Shown here: piece by piece, positions 61,844-64,000 of the stretch
Numbering within the stretch: the first letter of the stretch is position 1
Layout of the letters: every line of letters begins with the position of its first letter
Assembly: GCA_016719615.1 (NCBI GenBank)
Contig: JADJYQ010000006.1
Coordinates: 248,001 to 312,000, forward strand
Length of the DNA stretch: 64,000 nt
Direction of reading: 5' to 3'
Source of the DNA: Saprospiraceae bacterium
GTDB taxonomy: Bacteria; Bacteroidota; Bacteroidia; Chitinophagales; Saprospiraceae
Notes under the pieces: generated by a model
The model's database searches: none
What the model was told of the DNA's origin: nothing
Seen by the model: the letters and a program-made list of their open reading frames with translations, nothing else
Translations under genes and position numbers: made by a program

Positions 61844-62083
61844 ATGGAAGATTTAGGATTTGCTGAACTCATAAGAAAAATCACCCGGTATTTTGATAAG
61901 GAAATGGATAAAAATGACGAAAGTGACTTTCTTCAGGAGATTCAAAATCATCCGGCCGGGCATTCTGCTTTTTTAAAAGAAAAATCCATCCGCGAGAAAT
62001 TGAGAAATAATTTATATAAACCGGGACATACCCAAAATCTTGCGGAGCAAATTAAGCAACGCATCAAAAGATATCCCTCCTGA
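61844..62083 (+). CDS. Small acidic protein, possible anti-sigma factor
   Basis: A 79-residue helical protein, ITRYFDKEMDKNDESDFLQE followed by HSAFLKEKSIREKLRNNLYK. The layout (helix, acidic turn, about 20 residues, then a helix) resembles the N-terminal sigma-binding part of ZAS-type anti-sigma factors, but the zinc His/Cys residues and a membrane segment are missing. I cannot identify it by family; the call rests on position just downstream of an ECF gene. Confidence 0.6.
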   Translation: MEDLGFAELIRKITRYFDKEMDKNDESDFLQEIQNHPAGHSAFLKEKSIREKLRNNLYKPGHTQNLAEQIKQRIKRYPS

Positions 62084-62132
62084 TGTCCAGATTCCTTGGG
62101 CAATTAAGAATCCCCAATTAGCAGATTCGTTT

Positions 62133-62140
62133 TAGCTTTG
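62133..62140 (+). promoter_or_regulatory. prfA: Putative -7 element of prfA
   Basis: TAGCTTTG, an exact match to TAnnTTTG followed by CA, 19 bases before the prfA ATG. Confidence 0.5.
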
Positions 62141-62159
62141 CACACTTATTTTCTGTAAA

Positions 62160-63224
62160 ATGTTTTTGGATAAATTAGAATCCATATACGAGCGATTTCA
62201 GTACATTGAAGAACGGATGTCAGATCCGTCTGTTGTTTCTAATCTGGAGCAGTATAGTAAAATTTCAAAGGAATATAAAGAGCTCAAACAGTTAGTCGAA
62301 CTTTTCTTGATTTACAAGAAAAAGGAAGATGAATATAAACAGGCAAAAGAGATGCTTTCGGATGCCGATATGAAAGAGATTGCAGAGAAAGAAATGGCAA
62401 CTCTTTCAAGCGAATTGGATTCGCTCGAATCAGAATTAAAACAGAAATTAATTCCAAAAGATCCAGAAGATAGTAAAGATGTGATTTTTGAAATTCGCTC
62501 TGGCACAGGAGGAGACGAAGCAAGCATTTTTGCAGGTGATTTATACAGAATGTACACGCGATATTTTGATACACACGACATGAAGTACGAAGTATTAGAA
62601 ATCAGCGAAGGAAATGTTGGTGGTTTTAATAAAATCATAATTGAAGTCAGTGGCGAAAATGTATACGGAAAATTAAAATTTGAATCTGGCGCGCACAGAG
62701 TTCAAAGAGTTCCTAAAACAGAATCGCAGGGGCGCGTTCATACTTCAGCAGCCACGGTAGTGGTGATGCCAAAAATGGAAATGGAGGAAGTCAGCATAAA
62801 CAAAGCAGACCTTCGAGTGGACACTTTCCGTTCGAGTGGTGCCGGAGGACAGCACGTTAATAAGACAGAATCCGGAGTCAGGTTTACACATATTCCAACA
62901 GGGATAGTTGCAGAAAGTATGGATAGCCGCAGTCAGCACAAAAACAGAGAAATTGCCTTCAACAGGATGTTGCAAAAAATGAAGGATGCACATGTAGCTC
63001 AATACGAAAGCGAAGTGGCCGGACAAAGAAAATCTTTGGTGGGTACCGGCGATCGCTCAGATAAAATTCGCACCTATAATTATCCACAGAATCGGGTTAC
63101 GGATCATAGAATTAATTTGACCCTTTATAATCTCGACAGTATCGTAAATGGCTACCTCGATGAAATTGTGGAATCTCTTCAGGTCGCAGAAAATGCAGAA
63201 AGGTTAAAAGGAGAGACCGAATAA
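62160..63224 (+). CDS. prfA: Peptide chain release factor 1
   Basis: A 354-residue factor that ends translation at UAA and UAG. The catalytic GGQ is in SSGAGGQHVNKTES (about residues 224-237). The codon-recognition motif PxT is seen as VPKTESQGRVHTSAATV just before (RVQRVPKTESQG), and the coiled N-terminal region DPSVVSNLEQYSKISKEY is normal. The PKT rather than SPF tripeptide near residue 183 supports RF1 and not RF2. Full length. Confidence 0.96.
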   Translation: MFLDKLESIYERFQYIEERMSDPSVVSNLEQYSKISKEYKELKQLVELFLIYKKKEDEYKQAKEMLSDADMKEIAEKEMATLSSELDSLESELKQKLIPKDPEDSKDVIFEIRSGTGGDEASIFAGDLYRMYTRYFDTHDMKYEVLEISEGNVGGFNKIIIEVSGENVYGKLKFESGAHRVQRVPKTESQGRVHTSAATVVVMPKMEMEEVSINKADLRVDTFRSSGAGGQHVNKTESGVRFTHIPTGIVAESMDSRSQHKNREIAFNRMLQKMKDAHVAQYESEVAGQRKSLVGTGDRSDKIRTYNYPQNRVTDHRINLTLYNLDSIVNGYLDEIVESLQVAENAERLKGETE

Positions 63225-63290
63225 AGCTAGCCGGAGTTTAGGGCCATAGTTTTATAAATAAATGCATACTTTTATGCAAAGCTTTTCCGA

Positions 63291-64000
63291 ATGTCAGCCA
63301 TAAATAAAACTTTTAATATATTATGTGTAGTATTTTTATCTACACTTTTAGCTTGTAGTATAAAAGAACCAAGTTGGGATACAGAAATTGTTACCCCACT
63401 TCTCAAAACCAAACTTAATATACATCAGTTAAGTACAGAAGAAGACCTGTCGAGCGACAGCACTGGTTTGTTGCATTTGGTTTACAAAACTCATTTATAT
63501 GATTTGGCAATCGATTCATTTTTTGAATTTAGTGATACCAGTTTAAAAAACACTTTTAGAATTGATTCACTTTCATTATATAATTCGACATTTGATTATC
63601 CACTGAGTTTAGGAACGCTTGCACGTAATGCCGGACCCGTTGGACAACTACTTTTATTGTTTCATGGGTTTACCCAACCCATTCCGGAAATACAGCCTAT
63701 AGCAGGTTCGCCTATCGAAATCCGTGCAGACACAATATTTCAAACGATGACATTAGAGTCCGGCACCATGGATCTCAGTTTGCAGAATGGATTGCCCATT
63801 GATATCACAAATGTTGAATACTTATTGAAAAATGCTCAAAACGGGGATGTTATCATTTCGGGAAATTTTCCGCTTATTCCGGCTGGTGGATTTGTGACGC
63901 GTAGCATCGACCTTGCTGGGAAGACGATTGAAGGAAAACTAACGGCGCAACTTTTAAGTTTATCGTCTCCGGGAAGTAAAGGGATTCCCGTTTTAATTGA
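63291..64000 (+). CDS. Hypothetical lipoprotein, cut by window edge
   Basis: The first 236 residues are visible. An N-terminal hydrophobic stretch ends in the lipobox LLAC (Cys22), followed by SIKEPSWDTEIVTPLL, a start seen in Bacteroidota lipoproteins of unknown function. The remainder is beta-rich (YDLAIDSFFEFSDTS, GQLLLLFHGFTQPIPEIQP). No family can be named. It follows prfA by 66 bases; GCATACTTTTATGC at 63264-63277 in the gap is a small inverted repeat that overlaps a weak -7-like TACTTTTA. Confidence 0.7.
   Translation, partial: MSAINKTFNILCVVFLSTLLACSIKEPSWDTEIVTPLLKTKLNIHQLSTEEDLSSDSTGLLHLVYKTHLYDLAIDSFFEFSDTSLKNTFRIDSLSLYNSTFDYPLSLGTLARNAGPVGQLLLLFHGFTQPIPEIQPIAGSPIEIRADTIFQTMTLESGTMDLSLQNGLPIDITNVEYLLKNAQNGDVIISGNFPLIPAGGFVTRSIDLAGKTIEGKLTAQLLSLSSPGSKGIPVLI

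Noticed and set aside
63080..63088. TTATCCACA, a perfect DnaA-box-like sequence
   Set aside because: A single copy inside the prfA coding sequence with no cluster around it; not evidence for an origin.
1..64000. tRNA genes, rRNA, CRISPR arrays, insertion sequences, prophage
   Set aside because: None seen when reading both strands by eye; short or diverged tRNAs could have been missed without a scan by tRNAscan-SE or Aragorn.

Overview
The window looks like chromosomal DNA from a low-GC member of the Bacteroidota. The evidence is promoter elements of the Bacteroidota type (TAnnTTTG at -7), a lack of Shine-Dalgarno sequences, a SusC/SusD pair, gliding genes gldD/gldE, a secreted protein with a type IX secretion (T9SS) sorting tail, and the lineage-typical families DUF2851 and DUF4294. 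Diphosphomevalonate decarboxylase (mevalonate pathway) together with heme A synthase (aerobic respiration) fits the Saprospiria or Flavobacteriia better than the Bacteroidales; a Saprospiraceae-like host is my best guess, not a proof. No rRNA, tRNA, CRISPR array, transposase or prophage gene was seen.

Layout. 0-7 kb: a cut thrS, dodecin, a TPR lipoprotein coupled to a Gfo/Idh/MocA oxidoreductase, a gene-free stretch that appears to carry a short structured RNA with its own promoter and terminator, then CDF transporter, nadD and dnaN. 7-16 kb (+): an M16 peptidase homologue without its zinc motif, mreB-mreC-mreD-mrdA-folA, DUF2851, a beta-barrel protein and lpxK. 16-21 kb (-): susC and susD, each broken by an apparent one-base loss. 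21-31 kb: DUF4294-mvaD-rhodanese (+), a small membrane protein, murI-ompH-ompH (-), hutH, an M48 lipoprotein, a prohibitin-like protein and a glycosyltransferase. 31-34 kb: a T9SS cargo with an Omp28/thioredoxin-like region, converging on an ECF sigma factor across a shared terminator. 34-42 kb (-): secA-SPOR-rodA-tgt-lptF/G. 42-50 kb (-): a ten-gene, almost gapless operon: dtd, mazG-like, an ABC permease, a SpoIIE-type phosphatase, TM2+TPR, CBS, a BamA/TamA-like protein, nadK, a cyclase-family protein and a hypothetical. 50-54 kb (+): heme A synthase, an alpha/beta hydrolase, and an ECF sigma factor coupled to a membrane-anchored beta-barrel protein. 54-59 kb (-): lgt-mutY-ssb-gldE-gldD. 59-64 kb: a beta-barrel protein, a VPGUxxT-type thioredoxin-like protein divergent from an ECF sigma factor with a small partner, prfA, and a cut lipoprotein.

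Together these genes cover cell-shape control (Mre, PBP2, RodA), envelope biogenesis (LpxK, Lgt, LptF/G, Skp-like OmpH, SecA, BamA-like), NAD metabolism (NadD, NadK), gliding/T9SS, and three separate ECF sigma factors. The least explained items are the twin lesions in susC and susD, a recurring palindrome (ACTAACA-N2-TGTTAGT), the candidate RNA near 3.8-4.0 kb, and the sigma/barrel and phosphatase operons. None of these can be proven to be a new system from sequence alone.
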